DNA of 9,838 bases, taken from the NCBI GenBank assembly GCA_031119155.1, contig JAVHYH010000122.1:1-9838 (forward strand), read 5' to 3'. A program made the position numbers and the translations under genes. The DNA comes from Brevundimonas sp. (GTDB taxonomy: Bacteria; Pseudomonadota; Alphaproteobacteria; Caulobacterales; Caulobacteraceae). Shown piece after piece: positions 1 to 5,745 of this stretch; position 1 is the first letter of the stretch, and each line of letters opens with the position of its first letter. A model generated the notes under the pieces. It saw only the letters and a list, made by a program, of their open reading frames with translations. It had not been told where the DNA came from and searched no databases.

Positions 1-28
1 CCGCAGGACGAACACCGTCGTCCTGCGG
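1..28 (-). terminator. Terminator-like hairpin after the DUF4142 gene
   Basis: Perfect 11-bp inverted repeat: arm 1-11 (CCGCAGGACGA) pairs with arm 18-28 across a 6-nt loop. It lies 10 bases past the stop codon (39-41) of the minus-strand lipoprotein gene, where an intrinsic terminator is expected. Any following T-run would lie outside the window, so rho-independent function cannot be confirmed. Confidence 0.65.
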
Positions 29-38
29 CATCGGGCGG

Positions 39-641
39 CTATCGGGGCGCGTCTGCGGTCGCTTCATCCAGCTGGTCGACCATCTGCTGATGGTGACGCA
101 CGACCGGCAGCGTCTTGGCGGCCCAGTCCTTGAGGGGCTGGTGGTCGCCCATGCGGCCATAGCTTTCAAGCAAGGCCACGGTCTCGTTGTGGGCGGCCTC
201 CTGCTGTTGCAGATAAACGCGATCGAAGTCCTGGAGGGTGGCGCCGCGCAGATTGTCGATCAGTCCCTGGTGGCGCTGGTCGAGCGCGGTGGGGACGGCG
301 AGGTTGGCGGCGGTGGCGATCGGCTTGAGTTCATCGCCGGCCTTGCCGTGATCGGCGACCATCTGCTCGCCGAACGCCTTGATGCGGGGATTGGTCGAGC
401 GCTGGGCGGCGATGCGGCCGGCCTCCACCTCATACAGGCCGCCGATCGCGGCGTTGCTGACGAAGCTGGCGTTGGTCATGGCCCCCGCCGGACCAGCCAC
501 GGCGCCGGTGACGCCGGCGGCGGCATCCTGGGTCGCGTTGACCGCCTGGTTCTGCTGATCGGGCGCGCCGCCGGATTCCTGTTGGCAGGCGCCGAGCGCC
601 AGGACCAGCGCACTCGCGCCAAGCAGTTGAATGGTTTTCAT
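39..641 (-). CDS. DUF4142 family lipoprotein
   Basis: A 200-residue exported protein. The start at 641 is chosen because AGGAGG lies about 6 bases upstream and the protein then begins with a lipoprotein signal peptide: K2, a hydrophobic stretch 4-18 and lipobox LGAC with C19 as the likely lipidated cysteine. Residues 20-55 are a Q/A/G-rich linker. Residues about 57-195 form a helical DUF4142 (ferritin-like fold) domain, with the typical opening ASFVSNAAIGGLYEVEAGR, a central segment with DHGKAGDELKPIA, and a final HHQQMVDQLDE. The biochemical role of DUF4142 is not established; members are small periplasmic or envelope proteins often seen in stress gene neighbourhoods. It is transcribed away from the gene at 752 and ends at the hairpin at 1-28. 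No EcfG-like motif was found on its own promoter side. Confidence 0.9.
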   Translation of the reverse strand: MKTIQLLGASALVLALGACQQESGGAPDQQNQAVNATQDAAAGVTGAVAGPAGAMTNASFVSNAAIGGLYEVEAGRIAAQRSTNPRIKAFGEQMVADHGKAGDELKPIATAANLAVPTALDQRHQGLIDNLRGATLQDFDRVYLQQQEAAHNETVALLESYGRMGDHQPLKDWAAKTLPVVRHHQQMVDQLDEATADAPR

Positions 642-707
642 GAGATCCTCCTCTGGACCCGCACACAACTGTGGCGGAGCGGTCGGGTTGCGTCGGGATT
701 CGACACA

Positions 708-732
708 GGAACCGCGGGCATCAACCCCGGTT
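708..732 (+). promoter_or_regulatory. EcfG-type promoter, GGAAC-N16-GGTT
   Basis: GGAAC at 708-712, a 16-base spacer, then GGTT at 729-732, 19 bases before the ATG at 752 whose ribosome site GGAGGAG is at 742-748. This matches the alphaproteobacterial sigma-EcfG pattern (GGAAC-N16/17-CGTT) except for the first base of the -10 element. The same element with the same spacing recurs at 2495 and 4511, which raises confidence that it is real. Confidence 0.7.
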
Positions 733-751
733 GTGCGGCCCGGAGGAGCCC

Positions 752-1057
752 ATGCTGACCAATTCTGAAATGCCCGCCGACGCCGCTTATGCGATGGCGG
801 GGGTCTATCTGAACCCGGGTTCGGCTCGCTCGCCGAACATGACCATCCAGGATGACGAGGCTGCCGTGACGAACGAGAACAGGGATCGAGACCCCGAGAC
901 GCCGCATGCCGTGAGGGCCGAGCCCCTCATGGGTAAGCCGGATCAGCTCGAGCCGCAGACGGCCCGGGCTGAGACCCGTCAGGAGGCCCTGATCGACGAA
1001 GGGCTGGAGGAGACCTTCCCCGCCAGTGACCCGGTCTCCGCCAAGCGGATCACCTGA
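752..1057 (+). CDS. Small hydrophilic protein with C-terminal EGLEETFPASDP motif
   Basis: A 101-residue protein. The start at 752 is set by GGAGGAG four bases upstream; an in-frame ATG at 839 has no ribosome site. The C-terminus carries the motif EALIDEGLEETFPASDPVS, a signature I recognise from short uncharacterised proteins of Alphaproteobacteria and Sphingobacteria-type genomes, often 60-100 residues long and without a known activity. The rest is polar and probably disordered (rich in D, E, R, P), with no signal peptide or membrane segment. The gene sits immediately downstream of an EcfG-type promoter, which suggests stress-induced expression. It converges on the hydrolase gene at 1068, with only ten bases between stop codons. 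The family identity is fairly secure from the motif; the function is unknown. Confidence 0.8.
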   Translation: MLTNSEMPADAAYAMAGVYLNPGSARSPNMTIQDDEAAVTNENRDRDPETPHAVRAEPLMGKPDQLEPQTARAETRQEALIDEGLEETFPASDPVSAKRIT

Positions 1058-1067
1058 GCCTGCGCTG

Positions 1068-1670
1068 TCAGCGCCATCCGTCGAGCAACTCATCCAGTTC
1101 GACGGTTTCGATCTGCAGCCCGAACCGGTCCCGATAGAGCTTGAGCGCGGCGTCGTGGACGCTGTCGGCCGAACTGCACAAGGCATCTGTCACGACCACC
1201 ACCCGGAAGCCGAGGTCGACCGCGCCCAGTACGGTGGCGAGGACGCAGATGTCGGTTTCACCCCCGGTCACCACCAGGGTGTCGATGCCGGACGCGACCA
1301 GCGACTGTTGCAGGCCGCCGCATGCCCAGGGCGAATAGACGGTCTTGTCGAACACGCGTGCAGGCGGAACGTAGCGCTGAAGATCCGGGGCCAGCTCCAC
1401 CAGCGCGGGGTCGATCCGGTCACCGGTCAATTCGACCCAACGGTTCCAGTATCGCACCCATTCGCCGGCGGCCGCCCCGGGCGCAGCCGGAGGGATGAAG
1501 CGCGTGAAGCAGGTGCGGTCGGCGTGAGCGTCGCAGACGCGAGCGATCAGCGGGATGACCCGCTGCGCCCATGGCGTGCGCCACGGCGTGTCGTCCACGA
1601 AGAGCCGTTGCATGTCCACGCAGAGGTGGACTGCGTTTTCCGGCACGCGATCGCGCAGACCATTCGCCAT
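1068..1670 (-). CDS. Cysteine hydrolase, isochorismatase/nicotinamidase-like fold
   Basis: A 200-residue cytosolic hydrolase. The catalytic triad typical of the family is visible: D19 in HLCVDMQ, K109 in VFDKTVYSPW and C142 in GGETDICV. The core strand TLVVTGGETDICVLATVLGA and the later RVVVVTDAL are classic for this fold. Family members hydrolyse amide or vinyl-ether substrates (nicotinamide, N-carbamoyl compounds, isochorismate); the sequence does not fix the substrate here. The start is uncertain: the ATG at 1670 leaves the usual short lead before the first strand, while a TTG at 1721 (just after an in-frame TGA) would add 17 residues. Neither has a strong ribosome site. An EcfG-like element lies upstream at 1783-1807. 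The gene converges on the small gene ending at 1057. Confidence 0.88.
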   Translation of the reverse strand: MANGLRDRVPENAVHLCVDMQRLFVDDTPWRTPWAQRVIPLIARVCDAHADRTCFTRFIPPAAPGAAAGEWVRYWNRWVELTGDRIDPALVELAPDLQRYVPPARVFDKTVYSPWACGGLQQSLVASGIDTLVVTGGETDICVLATVLGAVDLGFRVVVVTDALCSSADSVHDAALKLYRDRFGLQIETVELDELLDGWR

Positions 1671-1782
1671 CGCGTCAGGGTCCAGCCCGCGCCAGGTCGC
1701 CAGGAACGGCGTCCTGTGCAATCACTGTCAGGGACTCATCGGCCAAGGTCTGTCTCGCTGCGAGAACTGGAGCGACACGGTG

Positions 1783-1807
1783 AACTGTGCTGAAGCCATG
1801 CCGTTCC
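1783..1807 (-). promoter_or_regulatory. EcfG-like promoter, GGAAC-N16-AGTT
   Basis: On the minus strand, GGAAC (1807-1803) is followed after 16 bases by AGTT (1786-1783), upstream of the cysteine hydrolase. The GTT core and spacing match the other elements in the window; the first -10 base differs. The leader would be about 60 bases to the TTG start at 1721 or about 110 to the ATG at 1670. Confidence 0.5.
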
Positions 1808-2139
1808 GCCGCCGGTTTCCGATGAACCGGGCGGGCGGCGGGGGGCGTGCGGCGGCGGAATGGGACGCGACGTCTTACGCTTGAGGCTTTCGCGCTGGCG
1901 CGGTCCTGACGGGGGCGGGGATCACCAGGTCGATCCGCCATCCGGTCAGGCGCTGGATGAGAAGAAGCCCCGGCGCGGGTCTGGGGGCGTGCGCACCGGG
2001 GCTTCGGGGACTGTTGAGGGAAACACTCCGCTCCCCCAACTGCGCCTGCAGCCGGCGGTTCCACGTCCGTAGTCAGTCGCCGCTCCCCGGCGCAGCCGTC
2101 TTGCGGTGGGGCTCGGCGAGCGGGGATTGGGGTCTGATC
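1808..2139. other. Gene-poor stretch, probably decayed sequence
   Basis: No protein family was recognised on either strand. The minus strand holds an open frame without a convincing start, running from about 2071 to a TAA near 1880, that contains a hydrophobic stretch ending in GWRIDLVIPAP. It follows the broken dehydrogenase directly and could be its decayed tail or an unrelated remnant. A GC-rich imperfect hairpin is present: CCGGTT at 1812-1817 pairs with AACCGG at 1825-1830 around a 7-nt loop and can extend through a bulge. It could act as a weak terminator for minus-strand transcripts. Confidence 0.4.
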
Positions 2140-2431
2140 GCAGCCACCGCCGCCTGCATCCTCGAAGGGCCGATCCCCGTTCCGCTCGACCAACGCCTCA
2201 ACGCCCTGTTCGGTCGCCAGGTCGCCAGGACGCCGTGGACCGCCTTCACCCTCGCCACTGACGCCTCCAGCCGTCGGATTGCGTCGGCCAGCGGCGGGTC
2301 GGCCGCGATGACCCGGTCGTGGCCGTCTTCCGGGAAGAGCCGAGCCAGCTGCCTTCCCATGCCGGGCGAGGTTCCGGTGACGACGGCCAGGGGGCCGGGG
2401 CGCCTTTGCAGGAGGGAGGTGTGGCGGTCAT
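2140..2431 (-). pseudogene. Broken short-chain dehydrogenase/reductase (SDR), N-terminal part
   Basis: Reading the minus strand from an ATG at 2431 (starting MTATPP) and shifting frame once near 2405-2420 gives GPLAVVTGTSPGMGRQLARL, an SDR Rossmann motif (usual TGxxxGxG). It continues with FPEDGHDRVIAADPPL and IRRLEASVARVKAVHGVLAT, which fit the second and third strands of classical SDRs. A second frameshift follows at the 8-bp duplication at 2213-2228. Removing one copy restores VLATEQGVEALVERNGDRPFE, again SDR-like. After about 2160 the homology fades; the NAG region is at best a trace, and the Ser-Tyr-Lys catalytic segment is absent. The gene therefore looks non-functional: at least two frameshifts and no C-terminal half. 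An intact NAD(P)-dependent oxidoreductase would have about 250 residues. Confidence 0.75.
2213..2228. repeat. 8-bp tandem duplication inside the SDR pseudogene
   Basis: GTCGCCAG occurs twice back to back (2213-2220 and 2221-2228). Deleting one copy brings two SDR-like reading frames into register, so this duplication is the likely cause of one frameshift, probably by replication slippage. Confidence 0.8.
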
Positions 2432-2494
2432 GACGGCCCCGACACGCATCTCGCCGACGCGAGCGCCGTCTCCGGGTTTCTGATGACCGGCGGG

Positions 2495-2519
2495 GGAACG
2501 AAGCGGCGGCGCCCCGGTT
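2495..2519 (+). promoter_or_regulatory. EcfG-type promoter, GGAAC-N16-GGTT
   Basis: GGAAC at 2495-2499, 16 bases, GGTT at 2516-2519, then 28 bases to the ATG at 2548. Its spacing and -10 element are identical to the sites at 708 and 4511. It should drive the SRPBCC gene and, through it, the alcohol dehydrogenase. Confidence 0.7.
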
Positions 2520-2547
2520 GGCCGGGCTCCAGACACAGGAGTTCGCC

Positions 2548-3129
2548 ATGCCCGATACGGATGCCTCCGAAGGCCTCTCGACCGACGCCGACGTCGCCTC
2601 CACCGCCTTCAACGACAGGGATCGGATTGAAGGTGAGTACGCGGCGTCAAGCACACGCGCGGCCCTGATCAACCGCCCCCGCCAGGCTCTGTACGACTAT
2701 TGGCGCGATCTGCGGAACCTGCCGACCTTCATGGAAAACGTGAAGGAGGTGGAGCTGCTGGAATCCGGTCGCTCCAGCTGGATCATCGCCGGGCCGGCGG
2801 GCGCCGACATCGAGCTGATCAGCGAGATCACCGAGGACCGGCCGGGCGACTACATCGCTTGGCGCGCCGCCGAGGGCTCCGAGGTGGATCATGAGGGCTG
2901 GATCGAGTTCCGCGACAACGCCTTCGGACGCGGGACCGAGGTCCGGATCTTCATCAGCTACGACCCGCCGGCGGGCGTCGTCGGCAAGGTTGTCGCCAAG
3001 GTGCTCCAGCGCGAGCCTCGCATTCAGGCTCGCCGCGAGCTGCGTCGCTTCAAGCAGTTGATGGAGACCGGCGAGGTCTCGACCTCGCAAGCGCCGGAGG
3101 CTGCGCCCCGCGGCGCCCGCCACATCTGA
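2548..3129 (+). CDS. SRPBCC family protein (polyketide cyclase/dehydrase-like)
   Basis: A 193-residue cytosolic protein. The start at 2548 is supported by CAGGAG eight bases upstream; an earlier in-frame TTG at 2518 falls inside the promoter -10 element and is unlikely. Residues about 30-175 fit the START/Bet v1-like helix-grip fold of the cyclase/dehydrase group: an opening strand with AALINRPRQALYDYWRDL, then NLPTFMENVKEVELL, a WII strand, ELISEITEDRPGDYIAWR, and a C-terminal helix after YDPPAG (VVGKVVAKVL). The ends are polar. Such proteins bind hydrophobic ligands in a central cavity, but neither the ligand nor the reaction can be read from the sequence. It lies 27 bases upstream of the alcohol dehydrogenase, so the two are probably one operon under the promoter at 2495. 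Confidence 0.88.
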   Translation: MPDTDASEGLSTDADVASTAFNDRDRIEGEYAASSTRAALINRPRQALYDYWRDLRNLPTFMENVKEVELLESGRSSWIIAGPAGADIELISEITEDRPGDYIAWRAAEGSEVDHEGWIEFRDNAFGRGTEVRIFISYDPPAGVVGKVVAKVLQREPRIQARRELRRFKQLMETGEVSTSQAPEAAPRGARHI

Positions 3130-3156
3130 TCTCTCCCTCTTCCAAAGGAGCCGCCC

Positions 3157-4335
3157 ATGCGCGCCCTCACCTGGCACGGCAAACACAATGTGCAGGTCGA
3201 TACCGTCCCGGACCCCCAGATCGTCAATCCGCGCGACGCCATCATCAGGATCACCGCGACAGCGATCTGCGGCTCGGACCTGCACCTCTACGACAGCTAC
3301 ATCCCCGGCATGTCCAACGGCGACATCCTGGGCCATGAGTTCATGGGCGAGGTGGTTGAGGTCGGGCGCGGCAACACCAGCCTGAAGAAGGGCGACCGCG
3401 TGGTGGTGCCGTTCGTCATCGCCTGCGGCCAGTGCTTCTTCTGCGAAAAGTCGATGCCGGCGGCCTGCGACAACTCCAACCCGGCCGACAAGGCTGACGC
3501 GACCGAGATCGCCTACGGCTATTCCGCGTCCGGCCTGTTCGGCTACTCGCACCTGACCGGCGGCTATGCGGGCGGACAGGCGGAATATGCGCGGGTGCCG
3601 TACTCCGACTATGGGCCGATCAAGATTCCGGACGGGATCGAGGACGAGCGGGTCCTCTTCCTGTCGGACATCTTCCCGACCGGCTGGATGGCGGCGGAGA
3701 ACTGCCAGATTGAGCCGGGCGACACGGTGGCGGTCTGGGGCTGCGGTCCCGTGGGGCTGTTCGCCATCAAGAGCGCCATCCTGCAGGGCGCAGGTCGGGT
3801 CATCGCCATCGATCATCATCCCAACCGCCTGGCGCTGGCCCGGGCCAATGGCGCGGAGGTGCTGAACTATCACGAGGTGAAGGTGCGCGAGGCCCTTATG
3901 GAGATGACCGCGGGTCTGGGCCCCGACAGCTGCATCGACGCGGTGGGCATGGAGAGCCATGGCTTTTCGCCTGACAACATCGTCGACGCCATCAAGACGA
4001 CCACCAAGCTCGGGACGGACCGGACCCATGTCCTGCGCGAAACCATCATGGCGGTGCGCAAGGGCGGCACGGTCTCGGTGCCGGGCGTCTATGGCGGGAT
4101 GGCCGACAAATGGCCGGTGGGCGCCTTCATGGAGAAGGGCCTGACCCTCAAGACCGGCCAGACCCATGTCCAGCGCTACCTGCCGGACCTGCTGCAGCTG
4201 ATCCTGGAGGGCAGGATCGACACGACAGACCTGATCAGCCATCGGCTCCCGCTGGAACAGGCCCCGGAGGGCTACAGGAACTTCAAGGAAAACCAGAATG
4301 ACTGGACCAAGGTCGTCCTGCTGCCGCACACCTGA
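3157..4335 (+). CDS. Zinc-dependent alcohol dehydrogenase (formaldehyde dehydrogenase-like MDR)
   Basis: A 392-residue medium-chain dehydrogenase, full length for the glutathione-independent formaldehyde dehydrogenase-like group. AAAGGAG lies six bases before the ATG. Catalytic-zinc ligands are C38 (AICGSDLH), H60 and E61 (GHEFMGEV), with D171 in FLSDIFPTGW the likely fourth ligand. The structural-zinc lobe has C90, C93, C96 and C104. The Rossmann motif is GCGPVG at 195-200, and D219 at the end of the second strand favours NAD over NADP. An insertion around 245-290, containing DNIVDAIKTTTKLGTDRTH, is typical of this subgroup. The likely role is oxidation of an aldehyde or alcohol with NAD in the cytosol; the true substrate is unknown. 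It is co-transcribed with the SRPBCC gene and its TGA overlaps the next ATG (TGATG). Confidence 0.93.
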   Translation: MRALTWHGKHNVQVDTVPDPQIVNPRDAIIRITATAICGSDLHLYDSYIPGMSNGDILGHEFMGEVVEVGRGNTSLKKGDRVVVPFVIACGQCFFCEKSMPAACDNSNPADKADATEIAYGYSASGLFGYSHLTGGYAGGQAEYARVPYSDYGPIKIPDGIEDERVLFLSDIFPTGWMAAENCQIEPGDTVAVWGCGPVGLFAIKSAILQGAGRVIAIDHHPNRLALARANGAEVLNYHEVKVREALMEMTAGLGPDSCIDAVGMESHGFSPDNIVDAIKTTTKLGTDRTHVLRETIMAVRKGGTVSVPGVYGGMADKWPVGAFMEKGLTLKTGQTHVQRYLPDLLQLILEGRIDTTDLISHRLPLEQAPEGYRNFKENQNDWTKVVLLPHT

Positions 4336-4565
4336 TGTCCGGCGCCCGTAAGGATCCGCTCCCGCGCGGGCTCGCGGCCGGGGGACGCGGCGGGCCGGAG
4401 GAGGAGTTGCTGGAGACCGGTCAGGAAGAGGTCATTTCCAGAACCGAGGTCGAGAGCGGTCGGATCGAGCACAAGTCCGACGCGGGCGGAGGGCTGTCGC
4501 CATCCTCGGCGGAACGGACCGTCCCGACCCCGGTTGGTTCTGCAGAAGGAGACCAACATGACTGA
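4335..4565 (+). CDS. Possible small hydrophilic protein coupled to the dehydrogenase
   Basis: A 76-residue frame whose ATG shares one base with the dehydrogenase stop (TGATG), so translation could restart there without its own ribosome site. It is charged and probably disordered, with a Glu-rich middle (PEEELLETGQEEVISRTEVE) and no membrane segment. GC bias at third codon positions is coding-like for roughly the first 60 codons. It then weakens where the frame runs through the next gene's promoter (4511-4535) and ribosome site, and it overlaps the next gene by eight bases. I do not recognise a family. It may be real, possibly with a C-terminus shaped by the overlapping control region, or chance. 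Confidence 0.45.
   Translation: MSGARKDPLPRGLAAGGRGGPEEELLETGQEEVISRTEVESGRIEHKSDAGGGLSPSSAERTVPTPVGSAEGDQHD
4511..4535 (+). promoter_or_regulatory. EcfG-type promoter, GGAAC-N16-GGTT
   Basis: GGAAC at 4511-4515, 16 bases, GGTT at 4532-4535, 22 bases before the ATG at 4558. It is the third copy with the same -35, spacing and -10. It lies inside the preceding small open frame and gives the two downstream small genes their own stress-type promoter. Confidence 0.7.
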
Positions 4566-4749
4566 CGCCAACACGCCAAACACCGCCCTGAAGCCGGGCG
4601 ACAAGACCGACGCCGACCGCAGCGCCGGGGTCACGCGGCCGGACCAGGACAACACCGCCGGGCCCGGCAAGGAGAAGGCCGATCCGGCCACCGGCGGCAA
4701 GGGCGCGGCGGGCGCCGGGGGCTCCGGCGGCTTCGGGACTGGTTCGTGA
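4558..4749 (+). CDS. Small disordered Gly/Asp/Lys-rich protein
   Basis: A 63-residue protein with a good ribosome site (AGAAGGAG at 4544-4551, seven bases upstream). It is strongly hydrophilic: T/D/K/P-rich in the first 45 residues (KPGDKTDADRSAGV, then GPGKEKADPATGGKG) and ending in a Gly/Ala/Ser run. No cysteine, tryptophan, signal peptide or membrane segment is present. The composition resembles small stress-induced disordered (hydrophilin-like) proteins, but no family is recognised and that comparison is inference. An EcfG-type promoter lies directly upstream. The last four bases (GTGA) overlap the start of the next gene. Confidence 0.75.
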   Translation: MTDANTPNTALKPGDKTDADRSAGVTRPDQDNTAGPGKEKADPATGGKGAAGAGGSGGFGTGS

Positions 4750-4958
4750 GGATCTTCGAGGTCACCCTGCACGCGCCCGATGGCGGGGAACGCACCGTCA
4801 AGGTTCCCTCAAAGACCGGCGTTCAGGCCGTGGACGCCGCCGTGGCCCTCGCCCGCCCGGGAGAGGCCGTCGGCGCGGTCAGGGAAACCGACGATCCGCT
4901 GCAACAGGTCGACGGGCCTCCTCCGGGGACGCAAACCCACCCCGACCAACCGATGTAA
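4746..4958 (+). CDS. Conserved-looking small protein, function unknown
   Basis: A 70-residue protein starting at a GTG that overlaps the previous stop by four bases (GTGA), a clear case for translational coupling. The first 45 residues look like a compact beta-alpha domain: strand RIFEVTLHAPDG, strand RTVKVPSKTG, helix VQAVDAAVALARPGEAVG, followed by a short strand. The tail is Pro-rich and polar (DGPPPGTQTHPDQP). No catalytic motif is seen. It is probably expressed with the 4558 gene from the promoter at 4511. The perfect hairpin at 4967-4990 begins eight bases after the stop. The reading frame is convincing from coding bias and gene overlap; the function is not inferable. Confidence 0.75.
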   Translation: MRIFEVTLHAPDGGERTVKVPSKTGVQAVDAAVALARPGEAVGAVRETDDPLQQVDGPPPGTQTHPDQPM

Positions 4959-4966
4959 ATCAAACG

Positions 4967-4990
4967 GACGGGGCGGTCAGCCGCCCCGTC
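4967..4990. terminator. Bidirectional terminator hairpin
   Basis: GACGGGGCGG (4967-4976) pairs perfectly with CCGCCCCGTC (4981-4990) around a 4-nt loop. It separates two convergent runs ending at 4958 (plus) and 5008 (minus). The T-rich tail is weak on the plus strand (CCTTGTCT) and somewhat better on the minus strand (CGTTTGATTT). Confidence 0.8.
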
Positions 4991-5007
4991 GGCCTTGTCT
5001 CTGACCG

Positions 5008-5313
5008 TCACCGGGGGGATAGGCCAGGATCATCGGTCATGGCGGCGGTTCGGGCCGCCATTGGGTTGTCCTCGTCATCCGGTGCCGGGAAGCAGAGGAA
5101 GCGGGCGGCGACCGCGCCGCCGCGCAACCGGAGCTCCAGCCGAACCTCGGCCCCGGCGTTCGCAAGGCGCAAGGCCAGGTCACGACCCGACTGTTCCGCC
5201 ACGCGTCCACTGACGAAGAGCATGGGGTTTTCGGCGCCGCCCACCCGCAGGAGCCAGCCCTGGGCCGCGGGCTCCACGATGACGACGTGGCTGGCCGGAG
5301 CGGCGTCAGTCAT
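5008..5313 (-). CDS. Small DUF2188-like protein
   Basis: A 101-residue protein starting at the ATG at 5313. The sequence has a strand-rich opening (ASHVVIVEPAAQGWLLRVGG) followed by a short strand and a helix (SGRVAEQSGRDLALRLANAG) and another strand pair (AEVRLELRLRGG). This layout resembles DUF2188-type small proteins, which carry a VxPxxxGWxV start; the match is suggestive rather than firm. The C-terminal 25 residues are acidic and polar. There is no signal peptide. The start overlaps the end of the 39-residue membrane peptide gene by eight bases, so it is the last gene of a minus-strand run and is probably translationally coupled. It ends just before the hairpin at 4967-4990. Confidence 0.7.
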   Translation of the reverse strand: MTDAAPASHVVIVEPAAQGWLLRVGGAENPMLFVSGRVAEQSGRDLALRLANAGAEVRLELRLRGGAVAARFLCFPAPDDEDNPMAARTAAMTDDPGLSPR

Positions 5314-5425
5314 CGGCCGGCCGCCGTTCCGACGGGCGTTCGCCGCGGCCCGCCAGCAGGGCCAGGGCGAGGACCGCCATGACCGCCGCTGCGATTGCAA
5401 GCCAACTCGGATCGGGACCGGTCAT
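5306..5425 (-). CDS. 39-residue single-span membrane peptide
   Basis: A very short gene, supported by position and composition. Its ATG (5425-5423) overlaps the stop of the upstream gene as ATGA, and its own TGA (5308-5306) overlaps the start of the next gene, so it fits exactly between two genes of the run. The peptide has a short polar lead (MTGPDPSW), one hydrophobic helix at about residues 9-26 (LAIAAAVMAVLALALLAG) and a charged tail with three Arg-Glu/Asp rich turns (RGERPSERRPADD). The positive charge after the helix suggests the N-terminus lies outside the cytosol. No family recognised; a membrane anchor or small regulator is possible but unproven. Confidence 0.65.
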   Translation of the reverse strand: MTGPDPSWLAIAAAVMAVLALALLAGRGERPSERRPADD

Positions 5426-5631
5426 GCGGCGTCCCGCGACATACGGGCCTGCCGGCAGCGGGCGGTCAGCTCGCGACTGATGGCCCGCCCGTCGAGATGA
5501 CTGACATCGGCGAGGGTGTAACCCTCCTTCTCAAGGGCCCGGGCGACGTCCCAGCGCGCCCGGTATTGGCCTGTGGCGGCGAGCTGGAGCGCACGCTCGA
5601 TCACATGGGGGCGAGGGCCGGGAGGGGTCAC
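5422..5631 (-). CDS. Small helical protein, function unknown
   Basis: About 69 residues if started at the GTG at 5631, which has AGGGGG about six bases upstream and overlaps the stop of a short upstream frame (GTGA). The frame stays open further upstream to a TTG at 5760, but that lies within the likely promoter. The recognisable core is VIERALQLAATGQYRARWDV, then ARALEKEGYTLADVSHLDGR and AISRELTARCRQA. This fits a pattern I recall in short alphaproteobacterial proteins, a helix, a G-Y loop, and a second motif ending in IxRxL, but no name or function can be given. It is the first or second gene of a minus-strand run with the genes at 5306 and 5008, all linked by overlapping codons. Confidence 0.65.
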   Translation of the reverse strand: MTPPGPRPHVIERALQLAATGQYRARWDVARALEKEGYTLADVSHLDGRAISRELTARCRQARMSRDAA

Positions 5632-5711
5632 CGGCGCCCCCTGCGGCCCTGCGGTCGGCTGGAGCGACGCGACGCGCCGCCTTTGCGGATGCTGGAACTG
5701 TATTTCATCAT
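5628..5711 (-). CDS. Short leader ORF or displaced N-terminus of the 5422 gene
   Basis: This frame has the best ribosome site of the run: GGGAGG at 5724-5719, seven bases before ATGATG at 5711. It encodes only 27 residues, basic and Ser/Arg-rich (starting MMKYSSSIRK), and its TGA overlaps the GTG at 5631 (GTGA). Two readings are possible. It is a leader peptide that passes ribosomes to the next gene, or a one-base indel has split the true N-terminus from the 5422 gene. An EcfG-like element lies upstream at 5746-5771, which also places the transcript start close to this frame. Confidence 0.45.
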   Translation of the reverse strand: MMKYSSSIRKGGASRRSSRPQGRRGRR

Positions 5712-5745
5712 TGCTCTGCCTCCCGAATGACGAAGGGGACCGAAC

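Noticed and set aside
1062..1074. Short palindrome between the convergent genes ending at 1057 and 1068
   Set aside because: Only a 4-bp stem with a usable loop and no T-run; too weak to call a terminator.
1026..1793. 255-codon plus-strand open frame
   Set aside because: Antisense to the cysteine hydrolase whose catalytic triad is intact; no domain of its own.
1880..2071. Minus-strand open frame with a hydrophobic segment ending GWRIDLVIPAP
   Set aside because: No family recognised, no convincing start or ribosome site, preceded directly by a stop; kept only as part of the gene-poor stretch.
2647..4329. Long 560-codon open frame on the minus strand opposite the SRPBCC and dehydrogenase genes
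   Set aside because: It is antisense to two well-supported genes with family motifs; its protein is Ala/Arg/His/Asp-rich with no recognisable domain, a typical GC-rich shadow frame.
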